Shown in pieces: positions 10,268 through 20,894 of a stretch of 64,000 nt of DNA. The stretch covers positions 2,932,501 to 2,996,500 of the forward strand of contig JAYKKM010000263.1 of assembly GCA_035772405.1 (NCBI GenBank), in the 5' to 3' direction. The translations under genes were made by a program, and so were the position numbers. The notes beneath the pieces were generated by a model that saw only the letters and a list, made by a program, of their open reading frames with translations, ran no database searches and had not been told where the DNA came from. This DNA comes from Chrysogorgia sp. JL179-B06 (lineage: Eukaryota > Cnidaria > Anthozoa > Scleralcyonacea > Chrysogorgiidae). Numbering within the stretch: position 1 is the stretch's first letter; each line of letters opens with the position of its first letter.

Positions 10268-12594
10268 TTACCATATCAATAAAAAATATTAAAATTTTTT
10301 TTTTTTAAAAAAATGGGTTATATATAAGTGGGTGGTGTGTGGAGATCCAGAAGCACAAAAATCAAAGTGCAGGAACATATATAAAGTATCATGGACACAA
10401 TATTCTATGTATACTATTATTTTCCTGCATACATTTCAAAAAAAGACACATTTATGTGTACTATCGTTTTTGCTACATTTTGACGGTTTCGAGAAGGGTT
10501 ATATAAACAGCCGTAACTTCTGTTCCTTTTATTCCTTTTCAGCCATACTTGCTGGACATGTTGCTAATAGATAAATGTAACTTTGTGGCGTTGAATTTTT
10601 ACTATACACTGCAATATGTGGAACACAGATACGTTCATGCCTAAATTTGCTCATAGAGACATCCCCCTTGACCTGGAACAAATTATTGACATATTTGCTG
10701 CTCTTCATCCCAGATGAATGAGAATGACATACATATTGTGCAGTGATGATTAGATCTATTGTATTTAGTAGATTCCAATTCTAATGCATGTATATATGTA
10801 AAGTCTTACTCAATTCATAATGCATTGCAGGTTAATAAGTTCTCACTTTGTAGAAATTCTGATGGATACACCTCTAAAACATGATATTTGATTTAATTAC
10901 TGTGCATGTATAAGTCTAGCAACATGTACTAGACTAGGTTCCATTCACATAGATACAATTATACATACTCTAGGGGTTTGATTAATTTTAAAAGTGGCTC
11001 GCTTTAAGAAAGTATTGTAGATAGGTAAACTCAACATAATATGAACTTCATAATATGAAATTCTAAAAGTACAGTAGGTGGTGATGATTTGGAAAGTAGC
11101 CGACCAGAGTTTGCCGGTTTCTAATGAATTCCTGAATATAAATACCCAATCTCTATGAAAAATTTAAATATTAAAATATATAATAATTATATTGGTGAAC
11201 ATGCATCATTGATATTCATAATTTTCTCTTCATGTTTCTCTCGGAGGATGATTGTGAAATAGAATTGAAACACTGTACATCCTCACATCTTCTGTAACTT
11301 GGTTTTCACAATTTTGGAAACCAGGTCAGGTATTGTCATTCACAATGAGAAAATAGACCATAAAATTATGGTTTGTCATTGTCAATGATCTTAAAATTTT
11401 TTTGTTAAAACTGCCCTCAAAATGCAGGAAATAGCATTTCAGAGACTATAGAATCAAAAATTTCCTGGGGGAGCATGCCCCCGTACCCCCTAGAAGTTTC
11501 TCGCGCCTTCGGCGCTCGGAAACTACTCACAAAATATCCTAGATCCATCCCTGTCCGTTGTAGACGCTGACGCGAGTTTTCTAGCAGAGACAGTGGAAAC
11601 AGTATAACTCACACCACTTTGGTTGTTGCTCGCACTAGTCGAAGCACATCCTTCCTCGCTGACTTCACTCCCGGTCGTCTTTGCGCTCGGTTTCATGAAC
11701 TGATTCCCCCGTAAACTGTCTCTTTTTACGTCTCAACATGCGTTGCTTGGGCATTACTGAACGTATAAATAACTCAAACTCAAATAATTATTCCAAATAT
11801 TAACTTTAGATTCTTCTCAAGAGACAAAAACATGAAATGGAAAATCAAATCATCTATTCCGGTCAAAGGTTGCTACCAGCAGCAACGCTCTGTATTTTCA
11901 TGTAAGCTTCCACATAATGTACCGAAACATCGGGGTCTATATTTCAGCCTTAAAAATTATTTTTTACTCAATTTTTTGGACGATTTTCTCAATAAAACAG
12001 CATCTAAACAAAACGGTTGCCCTAGCAACCATAGGGTATACCTCAGAAACACGCAAAAAGTCATCGAAGTTTTAGTTTTTGTTGATGAAATTAGCTCAGC
12101 CCCCTCAATCAAGAGTAATTTACGGTATCAAACCCCCCCAAAATTTTTTCACAAAATATGAATAATTTTGGGTACCATAGCACAAAAAGCCCAAAGCGAG
12201 AAATTTTTTGGCACTTGATTTTTTAGTTTATGCAGAATCTATATTTTAAATATTGTGTAGGGTCATCTACATGTATACTGTACATGTCTGCACTTTGAAA
12301 TATCTCTTCATAAATATGTATGAAATATGTTTTACTTCATAAGCACTTTTATAGACAGATATAATCATTATGGTTAATTTGGCAAAATGCCCTACAGTTT
12401 ACATGATGGTATATACATTGGTATATAAAGTAGGAAAGTCATTTGTACATTTTGTAGTAACATACCACAGACAATCATTGACTGTTTGCTTTATTGTTTA
12501 TCTCATTAGTTAAATAATTACCTACAAATCGTATTGTTCTTCGATAAAGTTCTTTTCCATCATCAGATAAAGGGTTAATATTTCGCATCAGCTC
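10268..12594. other. No gene recognised; scattered repeat motifs
   Basis: A+T-rich sequence without a credible coding region. It contains a GC-rich motif at about 11465-11520 (GGGGGAGCATGCCCCC, then CGCCTTCGGCGC), which looks like a fragment of a dispersed repeat, and a palindromic X-box-like GGTTGCCCTAGCAACC at 12015-12030. An AATAAA shortly after the piggyBac stop (10279) may serve as its polyadenylation signal. Confidence 0.5.
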
Positions 12595-12880
12595 TTATAA
12601 ACCATCATGGCCAAGAGGGTTGTCAACATTATTGACTTCTACATAAGGTAGATTCCTGGTTTCAAGCAGCTGGTTAACATCCATGCCTTGGTTCCTCTCT
12701 TGGATAGTATCTCCCTGGGCAGTAATGAGATGATTACACTCACAAAAAAGCTGAAGAGGCGAGTGGTTTGCTTCTGTAGACACAGGATGGTTATTGTGAG
12801 CAGCTTATTGTGAGCAGCCATGAATTCGGTAATTGATCTGTTCAACCTGGGCAAGAATATATGGTGAAGGCAAGAATATA
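12595..12880 (-). pseudogene. C-terminal part of integrase-core gene copy 2 (split by LINE)
   Basis: Minus-strand frames read HHIFLPRLNRSITEFMAAHN, then PVSTEANHSPLQLFCE and an acidic tail to a stop at 12595. This is the C-terminal part typical of the family whose core lies at 16630-17416 on the same strand. Two short tandem duplications (GCTGCTCACAATAA and CATATATTCTTGCC types) disturb the frame. The next upstream residues (ending NNTDLF) are found 3.7 kb away, on the other side of the LINE. Confidence 0.7.
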
Positions 12881-12900
12881 TGGTTGGCTCATTATGCAAG

Positions 12901-14358
12901 ATGGCGGGTGGTTGGCTTTATTGTCGCTCCGCATATCTGGTTCTACTTTTATTTATTGTTTTACTCTTGGAGTCCCAAAAACCACATGTAATTTTTCCAA
13001 ATGGTTCTTCCTCAATGTTGCTCGCTCTAAAGCTAGACGTTAGACAGTATCCGGGTAGAAATTCATCGGGTTTACCTCGACATTCGCACAATGTGGGCTT
13101 ATCATCATCTTACAAGCTGAAGACTGGACTGCAACTACTAAATATTACCTTGGTAGCACTGATATTACTATCTGGTGATGTGAGCTTAAATCCTGGACCC
13201 GTTATGGACCCATGTGGACTGTGTTTAAAAGGTTGTCGAGTAAATCAGAAAGCGGTTCAATGTGATGAATGCGACGTTTGGTTTCATGCCAAATGTACTG
13301 GTATGACAAACCATGAATATATAGAACTTTGTAAACCGTCTATTAACTGGTCCTGTTTAAATTGCTTGTTCCCTGGTCAAACTTCTTCTGAAGAAAACAC
13401 TCCTACGGATTTAACGAATGAAAATCTTCAGCCGACATTTCCTAAACTCTTAAGGGGTTTTAAAATGGGTCATCTGAATGTTCATAGACTCTACAACAAA
13501 ATGGACAGTATAAAAGATCTGCTACTGGATTTTCAGCTTGACATATTCTCTCTTTCAGAAACTTGGCTCTCTCCCGATATCCAAGAAAATGAGATTTTGG
13601 TACCGGGATATAATCTTGTAAGAAAGGACAGAGTAAATAATAATCGGAAAACCAAAGGAGGAGGTATTCTTGTTTACATAAGAAATGGAATAAATTATAC
13701 TTCTCGGGATGACCTAACAAACGGTGAAGAATGCATCTGGATAGAAGTTAAACGTACTAAAGGAAAACCTCTACTTATTGGATCTTATTATAGACCTCCT
13801 GATACTAATCTTGATAAATTCATCACTGCTTTTGATCAGTCATTGAAACTTGCAAATCCTGACTCGTATGAAATTACCGTTCTCGGTGATTTCAATATTG
13901 ACTTCAGTTCTGTTGCACGTATGAATTCACCTAAACAAAAGCTTCGCTCATGTTTACTGTTAAACGGTCTCGAACAAGTTATTAAGAAGTCTACTAGGGT
14001 TACTAAACATACTAACACACAAATAGATCTCATTTGTGTTAATAATGAGCATAAAATCGTGCAGTGTGATGCTATTGATACTTTCATTGGTGATCACTGT
14101 ATAATATTTTGCGTGGTAAAGGCTGGAGTCCCGAAAATGCCAGCGCGTGTTTGCGAATCGAGATCGTATGACAAGTACGTTAAAGAAGCTTTTATACAAG
14201 ACCTCTCAAATGTCCCGTGGAACATTATTGATACAGCAGTTTGCGTTGATGACGCGGTGCACTTATGGGAGCGTTTATTTACTGATGTTGCTGATATTCA
14301 TGCCCCAGTCAAAAAGTGGAGGGATGAAGGGTCATTCAACACCCTGGATAACAAATAA
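12901..14358 (+). CDS. LINE 5' coding part: signal-like segment, 2A-like motif, PHD finger, AP endonuclease
   Basis: I chose the ATG at 12901 because a hydrophobic, signal-peptide-like stretch (LVLLLFIVLLL) follows at once. The motif LLSGDVSLNPGP (13165-13200) matches the 2A ribosome-skipping consensus except that the usual Glu is Ser. A PHD-like finger follows (CGLC, CDECDVWFHAKC, WSCLNC; 13212-13370). The endonuclease shows HLNVHRL, LSETWLSPD, GDFNIDFSS and GDHCIIF, the Asn, Glu, Asp and His motifs of LINE AP endonucleases. The frame ends at 14358, but the RT continues in the next frame from about 14325, so one indel separates the two halves. Confidence 0.82.
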   Translation: MAGGWLYCRSAYLVLLLFIVLLLESQKPHVIFPNGSSSMLLALKLDVRQYPGRNSSGLPRHSHNVGLSSSYKLKTGLQLLNITLVALILLSGDVSLNPGPVMDPCGLCLKGCRVNQKAVQCDECDVWFHAKCTGMTNHEYIELCKPSINWSCLNCLFPGQTSSEENTPTDLTNENLQPTFPKLLRGFKMGHLNVHRLYNKMDSIKDLLLDFQLDIFSLSETWLSPDIQENEILVPGYNLVRKDRVNNNRKTKGGGILVYIRNGINYTSRDDLTNGEECIWIEVKRTKGKPLLIGSYYRPPDTNLDKFITAFDQSLKLANPDSYEITVLGDFNIDFSSVARMNSPKQKLRSCLLLNGLEQVIKKSTRVTKHTNTQIDLICVNNEHKIVQCDAIDTFIGDHCIIFCVVKAGVPKMPARVCESRSYDKYVKEAFIQDLSNVPWNIIDTAVCVDDAVHLWERLFTDVADIHAPVKKWRDEGSFNTLDNK

Positions 14359-15300
14359 GTTAGTGGAAATTCGCCGTGACCGTAATTATCATCAAAAGAA
14401 ATCTCGACAAACAAATTCACAGTACCACTGGAGTATGTATAGGAAACTAAGGAACTATGTAAATCGTGAAGAAAGACGACTTAAATCTGAATATTTTTGC
14501 AATCTCATTAACGATACCAAATCGGACAGTGCACTCATGTGGAAAAATTTGAAACAAGTACTACCAAATTCAAAGAGCGTCATTGGTGTTCAGGCAATTA
14601 ACTCCAAGAATAAACGTTTTACCAAACTTGAAGATATTGTTGAAATTTTCAACAAGCACTTCTCGACCATTGGTCAAAAATTGGGTAAAATGTTTAGTAA
14701 TGTTATTGATGATGAACAGTTTCCATTGAAAACTGACCTGGAATTTACCCTAAACTTTGTCTCTGAAGAATTTGTCTCTACTCAACTTAACAATCTAAAG
14801 CCAAATAAATCAATAGGCTTAGACAAAATAAGTGCTAGATTGCTGAAAGATGCAACCAGTATCATAGCTCCTGTCATCAAGAACATCATAAATCTTTCCT
14901 TTGAAAGTGGAAAATTCCCATCAAATTGGAAATCAGCTAAGGTAACAGCACTGTTCAAGAAGAGTGGAGAAACTGATAACTGTGATAACTACAGGCCTAT
15001 CTCCGTGTTACCAACGATAAGTAAAATAATTGAGCGTGCTGTTCACAGCCAATTATATGAATATTTAAATCACAACAAATTCTTGTACACAAGACAATAT
15101 GGTTTTCGGCAAAAGAGATCAACTGCAAGTGCATTACTTCAATTCTCGGACGAAGTTTTAAATGGTATGGAACATGGAAAGGTGATGGGTGTTGTATATT
15201 TGGATTTGCGCAAGGCATTTGATACCGTTAACCACCGTATCCTATTGCTTAAACTACAATCTCTGGGCGCTGACAGTGACATGGTTCAGGTCCTATCTGA
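14325..15300 (+). CDS. LINE reverse transcriptase, N-terminal half
   Basis: Continues the endonuclease protein in another frame from HSTPWITNKL, a motif that commonly follows the endonuclease in CR1/L2 elements. RT features: KSIGLDKISARLLKD, NYRPISVLPTISKIIE, QYGFRQKRSTASAL, and motif A in VVYLDLRKAFDTVNH. The frame changes near 15283 (the next residues FRSYLMNRRQQT are in a different frame), shortly before an A/T-rich insertion interrupts motif B. Confidence 0.8.
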
Positions 15301-15350
15301 TGAATCGGAGGCAGCAAACAGCTATAGGAAATACCATCTCCTCCTTGAGA

Positions 15351-15571
15351 CAGGTCAATATTGTCAATATATTAAATTATTATATTTTAATTATTATATT
15401 ATATTTTATTATATTATATAATATTTTATTATATTATATAATATTTTATTATATATATATATTTTTAATTATATTTTTATTATTATATTTTTAATTATTT
15501 TTAATTATTATATTTTATTAAATTATTATATTTTTATTATTATATTGTCAATATTCAGGTCAATATTGTCA
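15351..15571. repeat. A/T-only insertion flanked by 16-bp direct repeats inside the LINE RT
   Basis: CAGGTCAATATTGTCA occurs at 15351-15366 and again at 15556-15571. Between them is about 190 bases made almost entirely of TTATTATATT-type repeats. The expected RT motif (QGSVLGP) resumes immediately after the second copy, so this is an insertion or local expansion within an ancestral coding region. Confidence 0.75.
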
Positions 15572-16455
15572 GGGCAGTGTACTTGGACCACTGTTTTTCT
15601 TGGTGTACATCAACGACCTTGCTAAATGTTTAAAAAACTCCCAGGCCTCGCTGTTTGCTGATGATGCGGCAATTTATTGTTCTGCTTCCTCCTCAGCAGA
15701 TCTTCAACGCAAGTTAAATGAAGACCTTAATTTAGTCAAAAACTGGTTAAATAAACATAAACGTACCCTAAATGTGAAAAAATCGAATTTCATGATTATG
15801 GGAGGAACTCAAAGACAAAATAGTTTTGGTCAAATAAGTTTAGTCATAAATGAGGATCCTCTTGAACAAGTGGATAAATTTAAATACTTAGGTATTATTA
15901 TTAATGAAAACCTTACTTGGACCGATCATATTGAGCATATACAAAATAAGGTAGCAAAGAGATTGGGTAACCTGACACGAGTTAGACACTTACTCCCAAA
16001 GAAGACTAGAGTAATTGTTTTTAATTCACTAATTTTACCCTTACTAGATTATGGAGATATTGTATGGGGAGATAGGTATAATAGTACTCTCATGGATCGC
16101 TTGCAGGTATTACACAATAAGGGTGCTAAGTTGATACTTGATAAGCCAAGCTACTCCTCTAGTACTGAGGCTTTAAATTGCCTTCGTTGGAAGACACTTG
16201 CAGATAGGAGAAAGTTCCATCGGGCCTGTTTTGTCTATAAATCTTTAAATAATTGCATTGATTTTAAATTTAACAATATTTCTAGATGTGAAGTTCACTC
16301 TTATAACACAAGAAATAGGTTACAAAAAGATTTACCTCTGTGTAAAACATTGGGGCCAGTGTAAGTCTGATTTTTTATTTATTAACGAATGGAATAATCT
16401 ACCAGAATCATTGACTTCTGTAAGTTCCTTAAACACTTTCAAATGTAATTATTAG
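15572..16455 (+). CDS. LINE reverse transcriptase, C-terminal half
   Basis: Begins at QGSVLGPLFFLVYINDL (motif B), then motif C as LFADDAAIYCS with both catalytic Asp present, then YLGIIINENLTWTDHI and the thumb/connection segment. The frame stops at 16366 and the final residues (FINEWNNLPESLTS) are in another frame up to 16455, so one more indel is present near 16355. The 3' untranslated region has a hairpin GATGAGGTTTCCTCATC close to the A-rich end, as is usual for CR1/L2 3' ends. Confidence 0.8.
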
Positions 16456-16629
16456 ATTTGTCATTACTTTCATTTATCTATCTCTGTACCATAGATTAGA
16501 TTAATTTGGATATTGTAATCTTGTAGTTTTTGTAATTTCTTGGAGGTCCCTCATGAAAAGCACCGATGGTGATGAGGTTTCCTCATCAAATATTTTTTGA
16601 AGAAAAAAAAACAAAAAAAAACAAACAAA

Positions 16630-17416
16630 TCGGTGTTGTTTGCTGGATCCAGGATTCCTTCACTTTCCAATTTATAAAATTGGTTTTTAAAGGAGCTAAT
16701 CACCTGCTCATTTACTGATCTATTGTGCCGCTCAATCCGCTGGTTATGAACTGAGCTACCAACAACAACAGAACAAGATTCTTCACCCAAGGTATCAACC
16801 ATTTCTTTCCAAATGGCAACATTTTCACCACCATAGTCAGTACGGATTCGTCTAGGCTGCCCATATGTTTCAACAGCTTCTCTGAATAACTGAAGAACAG
16901 TTTCTGCCCTATTGTTTCCAGAGAATTTGCCAAATGTAACAAGACAGCTAAAACCATCAATACCGTGATGCAAAACAAACCGCCAGCATATTAGTTTGTG
17001 GTTACCATCTACGTGCCATAAATAATTTGGGTATGGAACAGAATAAACACGTCGGTGTATTCGTAGACGTTAGCGTGCTAATGTGCCTAGAGGATCAACC
17101 TGTCTGATGGTATTTCTTATACGACGTCTTTGTACATTAATAGCTTGTGCACGTAAATAACCTTGAACCATCACCTGTCCAGAATTTGGATGGTTTACTT
17201 TAATCCCTTTAACTGCAGCTTGAAGGCTTTCATTGGAATGGTCAGAAAATCGCCCCTCATAAGTAATGTTGTATTCTTTCATTGCAGTATATACTGTTGG
17301 CCTGGAAACTCCAAGAGATCTTGCCATCTCACTAATAGGTAACTTAAGAGAGATCAGATTCTGTAGATGGTCCCTTGGGATGTTCTTTTTTGGTCTGCCA
17401 ACACCAAATTGCCTGT
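16630..17416 (-). pseudogene. Integrase-core gene copy 2, N-terminal and catalytic part
   Basis: The exon appears to start after a TTATTACAG acceptor at about 17417 (minus) and reads GVGRPKKNIP, then a helix-turn-helix-like SEMARSLGVSRPTVYTAM, then the integrase core: NYLWHVDGNHKL (first Asp), GIDGFSCLVTF, IRTDYGGENVAIW (second Asp) and NQRIERHNRSVNEQ (Glu). One in-frame TAA (17070-17072) interrupts it. It breaks off at NNTDLF where the LINE begins; the C-terminus is at 12595-12880. In animals this family is multicopy and transposon-like, so host function is uncertain. Confidence 0.78.
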
Positions 17417-17429
17417 AATAATAGTTAAA

Positions 17430-18060
17430 TCCTTTTATCGAAATTATTGTGAATCTTTGCCATTTGATTTATCATTTGAAAAAACTTTTGAAATCATTAC
17501 ACTTTTGCCAGTCATTAATGCAAAATATTCATTCATTAGTGCTGAGGGTTGGTTCAATAAAATCACTGTACATTCATTAACGCCATACTAAACTTCATTA
17601 GCGCGGAGTAAACTTTCAATAACGCGTTTAATATATGCATGAACATTCAATAGTATCAAGGTACAATCTATAGCACCTTTGGACATTGGTGCGCACGGAC
17701 TGTAACGTCAATAGCAAGAACTGACAAACCATAACATTTATGGACAATCTATCGTTGAACATGGACTTCATTAGCATAATTCCATAATCCCTAAAATTCA
17801 TTAGACCATTTAACACACAATAGTGTGAATGGAATATTCGTTTATTGAACACAGACAAACAATAGCATGATGCTAAACAACATTAACAAACAAAGAACAA
17901 TCATATATAATCTTGGAGAAAGACTGCGTGTTCGCACACAATGCAGCAAGGCATTTGATGCCACAACAACATTTTTCCGTGCAAAACGTGTTTTGGAAAG
18001 CTTAAACTGTATAAACGCAAGGTTTGACATCGCTTTTGGCCTAGTCGATAGCGAGCAAGA
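17430..18060. repeat. Non-coding region with spaced TTCATTAGC/TCAATAGC-like motifs
   Basis: From about 17510 to 17900 short motifs such as CATTCATTAACG, CTTCATTAGCG, TTTCAATAACG, CATTCAATAG, CGTCAATAGC and CTTCATTAGC recur at irregular intervals of about 20-35 bases. They could be the degenerate terminal repeats of the transposase that follows. No protein recognised. Confidence 0.4.
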
Positions 18061-18062
18061 CT

Positions 18063-18475
18063 ATGCCTCCAAGAAGACGCATTTCACTAGAACAACACGA
18101 ACGACGTGTCAGAGCTTTTGAGGACGAACACAAAGACTACCTCGCAGTGGAGGACACGATAGGAGTGAATAGATCAACTGCAAGGGGTATCGTAGCAAGA
18201 TATGTGAGAGAAGGACAATCGCAGAAAGACCGTGCGGTGGGCAAAAGAACGTTCGCGTTGATGAAGAAATGAAAGAATGTCTGAGTGACATCGTCAACGA
18301 AAATTGCCTTCTGACACTGGCACAAATTAACCAAGAGTTACGCCAACGTCTGCCAAATAAGCCTGAAATTCATGACCGCACGGTCTCGAGGACCTTGCAA
18401 GGTATGCTGTATCGAGTGAAACTAGCGAGACCTCTACCAGTGGATAAATATAAAACAATATATTCGCTAAGTGAG
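18063..18475 (+). pseudogene. N-terminal helix-turn-helix part of a Tc1/IS630-like transposase
   Basis: MPPRRRISLEQHERRVRAFE opens a paired-type helix-turn-helix (VEDTIGVNRSTARGIVARYV). After a frame change near 18230 it continues as NVRVDEEMKECLSDI, LLTLAQINQELRQRLP and HDRTVSRTLQGMLYRVKLAR, a second DNA-binding helix set. The DDE catalytic domain that should follow is missing, so this is a truncated, frameshifted copy or a first exon whose partner has been lost. Confidence 0.6.
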
Positions 18476-18649
18476 TAGGGGAAGGGCACAAAGCCACCAT
18501 TGGCATCAGTATATTTATCTGTCTTGCAATTTTTGAATTGATAATTTCATTGACATAATTTAGACGGATTATTTTCTTCCCAATGGGCCGGCCAGGAAGT
18601 GAGGAAGAATGGTTTTGAGAATTCAACCAAATAAACAATGCAAACATAC

Positions 18650-18792
18650 CTGATTTCCAGCATTAGATGGATTGTTGTTGGTCTCTGGGCGTTGTGGAGG
18701 TCTCGATAGAGCGACGTTTTGCGCACCTACTTGTTCGATAGCGGTTGTGACAGCCTTTGAAATGATCCGTGCAAGCTCGTTGTTGTCTGCCA
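18650..18792 (-). CDS. Possible small first exon (MADNNELARII...)
   Basis: Minus-strand ATG at about 18792 in the context ACATGG opens a 47-residue stretch that reads MADNNELARIISKAV and ends NPSNAGNQ directly before a GTATGT donor. It could be the first exon of the integrase-core gene copy 2 downstream, but the phase does not match the exon at 17416, so an unseen middle exon would be needed. Product unknown. Confidence 0.3.
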
Positions 18793-18852
18793 TGTTTTTG
18801 AACACTTCCCACTCTTTCCCGCTTATACCGCTGATTTATAATTGAGCCCGCC

Positions 18853-18976
18853 AAATCGCAAAAACAAATCACTTGCGATTTATAAATCGCAAAAACAAAT
18901 CACTTGCGATTTATAAATCACAATGACAAATCACTTGCAATTTATAAATCGCAAAGTAATATAGCACTTGCGATTT
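18853..18976. repeat. 31-bp tandem repeat, four copies, each with a dyad
   Basis: Units begin AAATCGCAAAAACAAATCAC and end TTGCGATTTAT; the second copy is identical to the first, and the third and fourth are diverged. Each unit contains AAATCGC facing GCGATTT, so every copy can form a hairpin. Confidence 0.85.
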
Positions 18977-19021
18977 TAAATAACAACAAAGTTGTCAGTG
19001 ACTCCTAAAAATACATTAAAT

Positions 19022-19415
19022 AGTATCCTATTTCGCAGCACTCACCCTTCTGCTCAGTGAAATTAAGATATGGATGGAAATAGTGATCGGTGGCAAAAGC
19101 AAGCTGGAACAGCTTGGCCCAGTACAACATGCAGGTCGTTTAGGCTTACACAAATTTTTGGGGAGGTGGGTGGGTCACTGCTTTTATCCTGCTCGCCCGC
19201 CGGAAAGAACTGAGAGAAGGGTTATTTCAGTTCCAATTATCTAATTTACACTCTTCCAGGGGTCTACTGTGCCTGTGCGTGCTTCTTCGACCATTAAATT
19301 CATTCTGCTTAATCTATTTTCACTTTGCATATCATTATGAGTACTGTGAATAGTATCTTATTTTGCAGCACTCCACCCTTCTGCTCAGTGAAATTAAGAT
19401 ATGGATGAAAATAGT
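19022..19415. repeat. Pair of ~65-bp direct repeats
   Basis: AGTATCCTATTTCGCAGCAC... at about 19022-19085 recurs with few changes at about 19350-19415 (AGTATCTTATTTTGCAGCAC). Both contain CCCTTCTGCTCAGTGAAATT. The sequence between has no recognised gene; a minus-strand open frame (19309-19500) crosses the second copy, product unknown. Confidence 0.65.
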
Positions 19416-19668
19416 GATCCACACCCGCTTCTCGCGGTATGTTCATCCACACTTCCTTACCAACTTTCAACTTCCCAATAATCAAACCTACAACTCCCAA
19501 TAATACTTAAACCGAAAACTCCCAATACTTACTCCTATATCGCAATACTTCAAATTCCCCATACCTTACAAAATAAAAAGTTTATGCATGGAACATGCAC
19601 ACCTATATCGAGTAAGTCAAAATATCTAAGAAAATCTTGGTATTGAATAAACACTACAGCAGTCCAAT

Positions 19669-19925
19669 TCAAATTGTTACTAGCTCTTGAGACGAAGTTC
19701 GCTTCCTCACATTGTCAACTGGAAATGCAGTAACAAACCGCCGTAATTGGTTAAGATCTTCCCACGCGTTAGTAGCTTCGTCGGATGTCGTTGCAGCCAA
19801 ACGCGCCGAGGCACCAGATGGGTTGAGAACTTTGGCCAACTGCAGATAATACAAAGCTGTGTGACGTCCTGTCCAACCAACATGGTCCATTATCTCCGAC
19901 AATTCAGCACCTCTCAATCATGCTC
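19669..19925 (-). pseudogene. C-terminal fragment of a tyrosine recombinase
   Basis: The minus strand reads GAELSEIMDHVGWTGRHTAL followed by YYLQLAKVLNPSGAS. This has the Trp/His position and the terminal Tyr of tyrosine recombinases (cf. GWxxxxTAxxY). The Arg-bearing upstream part is absent because other transposon sequence on the plus strand begins at about 19920. A Crypton- or DIRS-like source is possible. Confidence 0.6.
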
Positions 19926-20710
19926 AACAATCATGCAAAGAACTCGTTCAAGACGAAAAGCGAGCTGCACGACTCATTTGCCAAGAAATGCAGGATGGTG
20001 AAAATATCTTGGACAAAATATCTTCAGATTCCTCCATGGTGCGTGATGCAAAACAAGTATCGAATTATAGACAACCATGGCCCATCAAAGAAGACACAGA
20101 ATGTTAATGCAATAATATGGGATGTAATCTTTGACCTACTCGAACAGTCCAACGAAGAGGACCCATCAGTATTATATAAGGATCAGGCTTTCATCCAAGA
20201 ATTGCTGGTTAGACACGGTAAGCAAGTTGGGATTGTCGGTTTTTTAAAGCAAACCCTCAAGGAGGTGGAGCAGTTTTGCACAAAAAAGGTAAATCCACAA
20301 GTAACAAGTCCTCTGTGTGCTGACACTACGTTTAACATAGCGGAATATCTGGTGACGTAAACCACATAAGCAACTGAGTGTGATCAAGAGAGAGTTTCCG
20401 GGCCCCATCGCTTTCCACAGAAATCAGAAGCAAGATGATTTTACATATTTTTGGCAAGCCGTCAAAAGAGGAAATCCTGTGCTATTGGATTTACTTGTCT
20501 TGGGAACAGACAAAGCATTATCAGGAGGAATTCTGCAAGAAACGGAAGGGTCCACCATCCACCTTCTCGGCAAAGAACACGTTGCCAACATTGAGAAGAA
20601 ACTCGTTGCTCTTAATTTCCCTATTCAGCAGAGACGAGTGATCATGCAAGATATTTTTGGAGGACGTCATAGCCACATAATCCATCCATTTATGGAACAT
20701 GTTAGCCCTA
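19925..20710 (+). pseudogene. Mutator-like (MULE) transposase remnant
   Basis: Plus-strand frames read KRAARLICQEMQDGENIL (one frame), then WDVIFDLLEQSNEED and CADTTFNIAEYLVT with the first Asp of a MULE DDE domain, then after a shift PGPIAFHRNQ, DFTYFWQAVKRGNP and LLVLGTDKALS with the second Asp, then VHLLGKEHV-like sequence and IFGGRHSH. The order matches animal MULE/Phantom-type transposases. At least two frame changes and truncation at about 20710 leave no Glu. Assignment is from motif order only. Confidence 0.5.
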
Positions 20711-20894
20711 CAGTAGCTGGCCTAGTGGCCATAACCTATAACTTATACAGCTTATATAGGATATTTATGACATTGGGTATGTCAACATTGTTGAAACAAT
20801 GCTGAACAACATTGTTCGTTCAACTGATATTGTTCAGCCATGATAACGACATTGTTAAAGTATTGTTCAGTCAATATGCTGTAATAACTTTTGC

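Larger units (their letters stand above)
12885..16625 (+). mobile_element. Full-length CR1/L2-type LINE inserted in an integrase-core gene
   Basis: A non-LTR retrotransposon with N-terminal hydrophobic segment, 2A-like motif, PHD-type zinc finger, AP endonuclease and reverse transcriptase, ending in A-rich sequence at about 16600-16630. It interrupts a minus-strand gene whose parts lie on both sides. There are at least three frame changes (near 14325, 15283 and 16355) and an A/T-only insertion within the RT. Clade assignment to CR1/L2-like is from motif style only. Confidence 0.85.

Noticed and set aside
11832..12161. Plus-strand 109-residue frame
   Set aside because: No family resemblance, mixed composition and no splice or promoter support.
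13460..14199. Several minus-strand frames of 79-86 residues
   Set aside because: Antisense to the LINE endonuclease, which has clear motifs on the plus strand.
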